DNA from: CAZFXZ01 sp964523165
GTDB taxonomy: Bacteria > Patescibacteriota > Patescibacteriia > JACRDY01
Assembly (NCBI GenBank): GCA_964523165.1
Contig: CAZFXZ010000016.1
Location: 1 to 15,315 of the forward strand
Length of the DNA: 15,315 bases
Reading direction: 5' to 3'
The translations under genes were made by a program, and so were the position numbers. The notes under the pieces are model-generated. The model did no database searches. It was not told the origin of the DNA and saw only the letters and a program-made list of their open reading frames with translations. How positions within the stretch are numbered: position 1 is the stretch's first letter; the number at the start of each line of letters is the position of its first letter. This document shows, in pieces, positions 14,578 through 15,315 of this stretch.

Positions 14578-14629
14578 AAACGATTATTTCCTCGAGGCCG
14601 CCCAAGGTCCTTTGGGCAAATAATCGTTT
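14578..14629 (+). repeat. Structured palindrome A downstream of the orphan gene
   Basis: Outer arms AAACGATTATTT (14578-14589) and AAATAATCGTTT (14618-14629) are perfectly complementary over 12 bp. Inside are the palindrome CCTCGAGG (14590-14597) and a hairpin GCCCAA/TTGGGC (14600-14605 with 14612-14617). It is not followed by a T-run. Confidence 0.75.
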
Positions 14630-14637
14630 ACCCACCA

Positions 14638-14697
14638 CTCAGTCCGACAATAGGGAGGTTTGCCTGCGGCAAACGACCTTGGGGATTGTCGGGTGAG
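14638..14697 (+). repeat. Structured palindrome B downstream of the orphan gene
   Basis: CCGACAAT (14644-14651) pairs with ATTGTCGG (14685-14692), extended by CTCA/TGAG (14638-14641 with 14694-14697). Within it GTTTGCC pairs with GGCAAAC around a TGC loop (14658-14674). Bases 14675-14683 (GACCTTGGG) are complementary to CCCAAGGTC in palindrome A (14601-14609), so the two structures could pair with each other. Confidence 0.75.
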
Positions 14698-14714
14698 ACA
14701 AGACAGTAAAATTC

Positions 14715-14752
14715 GGAGCGACACTACGGTGGCCGCTCCTTTTTTATTTTTT
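14715..14752 (+). terminator. Intrinsic terminator of the orphan-gene transcript
   Basis: GGAGCG (14715-14720) pairs with CGCTCC (14734-14739), with an inner CAC/GTG around TACG. It is followed by a long T-rich tract (TTTTTTATTTTTT). It closes the transcript that begins near 13984. On the opposite strand the tract after the stem is poor, so use by the convergent peptidase gene would be weak. Confidence 0.85.
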
Positions 14753-14761
14753 AAATATGAG

Positions 14762-15315
14762 TTACCAAACCCAAGGACAGTAGTTAGCACTGCCCGGACA
14801 TTCTTTACTGCCGGCGTTGGTTGGTTTGGAAAAATGCATGAAATCTTTGAAGTTACACCAGTCTCCGCCCCAACAAAATCCTTTAGCCTTAAAAGCGTCA
14901 ACGACTTGTTTGGTCACGGCGCCCGATGTTTTGCCCGGCTTCCAATCACTACCCTTTTCTTTGCAGTCGCTCCACTTTTTGCCTTCTTGATAACAACACG
15001 GACAGGGGTTTTCGGCCGGATTGATATCGATAGCTAAACCACAACCGTGCCAAGAAAAGTTTGGCTTTTGTACACAGTTGCTAGTTGGCCGATAAGAGGA
15101 TGCCCCACCAAAACTCAGGGGAAAGCCTTGGCCGTGAATTTGCTGTAAAATTTGTTGAACGTCATTGGCGATGGTATTGCTCAAAGTCAGACCTTGACCA
15201 TTGGGAGCGTTAAAAGTCGTCATGCCGGCTACGGCCTTCGGGGGCGTGTAAGAACCAGTGGTGGATTGACTATAGGCTTGTAATTCATAATCAGAAATTG
15301 ATGCGGTAACTTCTT
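14762..15315 (-). CDS. Cysteine-rich M15 family peptidase (partial, N-terminus outside window)
   Basis: The frame is open to the right edge, so the start lies outside; the visible part is 183 residues. It carries the M15 zinc motif SxHxxGxAxD as SWHGCGLAID, followed by DFMH near the end (WCNFKDFMHF). The two His residues and the first Asp are the expected zinc ligands. The Asp three residues before the last His is the expected catalytic base, as in M15C enzymes of the Ply500 type. Such enzymes cut peptide crosslinks or stems in peptidoglycan (D-Ala-D-Ala or L-Ala-D-Glu bonds). The last 110 residues contain ten cysteines, including CPCC, which suggests disulfide bonds and an exported protein. 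It is convergent with the orphan gene across the terminator. No operon partner is visible. Confidence 0.85.
   Translation of the reverse strand, partial: EVTASISDYELQAYSQSTTGSYTPPKAVAGMTTFNAPNGQGLTLSNTIANDVQQILQQIHGQGFPLSFGGASSYRPTSNCVQKPNFSWHGCGLAIDINPAENPCPCCYQEGKKWSDCKEKGSDWKPGKTSGAVTKQVVDAFKAKGFCWGGDWCNFKDFMHFSKPTNAGSKECPGSANYCPWVW

Noticed and set aside
14578..14697. Palindromes A and B as integron attC sites
   Set aside because: They have long imperfect stems, but the bounding bases do not fit the RYYYAAC / GTTRRRY core boxes, and no integrase is visible.
14584..15037. ORFs across palindromes A/B, the terminator and the M15 gene (105 aa - strand; 125 aa + strand)
   Set aside because: They run through the terminator hairpin and oppose the well-supported M15 reading frame.

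Overview
The window looks like chromosomal DNA of a Patescibacteria (Candidate Phyla Radiation) bacterium. This rests on the gene set: a head-to-tail run of a VirB6/TrbL-like membrane protein, a PrgI-family protein, a TraC-like protein, a separate VirB4 ATPase and a VirB8-like protein. It also rests on tightly packed genes that mostly lack Shine-Dalgarno sites, and on small membrane proteins of a type common in that group. TGA serves as a stop, so there is no sign of the UGA=Gly code. The phylum is inferred; no rRNA is present.

Layout. 1-9141 is one apparent operon on the + strand: the tail of an unknown gene, then seven genes with gaps of 3-12 nt or short overlaps. They encode the membrane and energy core of a type IV secretion-like apparatus. 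No relaxase or VirD4 coupling protein is seen here. 9175-9860 is comF, whose start codon lies inside a 12-bp perfect hairpin. A convergent histidine phosphatase gene (9857-10477, - strand) follows, read out of two tandem tRNA-Ser genes (UGA, GCU). Next come a GIY-YIG nuclease gene, a DUF-type membrane protein (11097-11597), tRNA-Arg(GCG) and recG (11846-13930). After recG lies a GC-rich, SD-bearing orphan gene (14126-14557) with its own promoter, a DnaA-box-like site, a structured leader, two structured palindromes downstream and a strong terminator. The right edge holds a cysteine-rich M15 peptidase gene on the - strand, cut by the window end.

Most notable observation. Two unrelated tRNA genes in the window, tRNA-Ser(GCU) and tRNA-Arg(GCG), each carry an upstream duplicate of exactly their first 13 nucleotides. 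Both duplicates stop between tRNA positions 13 and 14, just before conserved A14. In both cases the intervening DNA begins with C-rich hairpins, and a good sigma70-like promoter lies upstream of the duplicate rather than of the intact gene. The 320-bp Ser insert carries a complete small GIY-YIG nuclease gene; the 100-bp Arg insert carries none. I read these as an autonomous and a non-autonomous copy of a mobile element that enters tRNA genes in the D-arm and restores the 5' end with its own copy. The mechanism is inference; the duplications and promoter positions are visible in the sequence.
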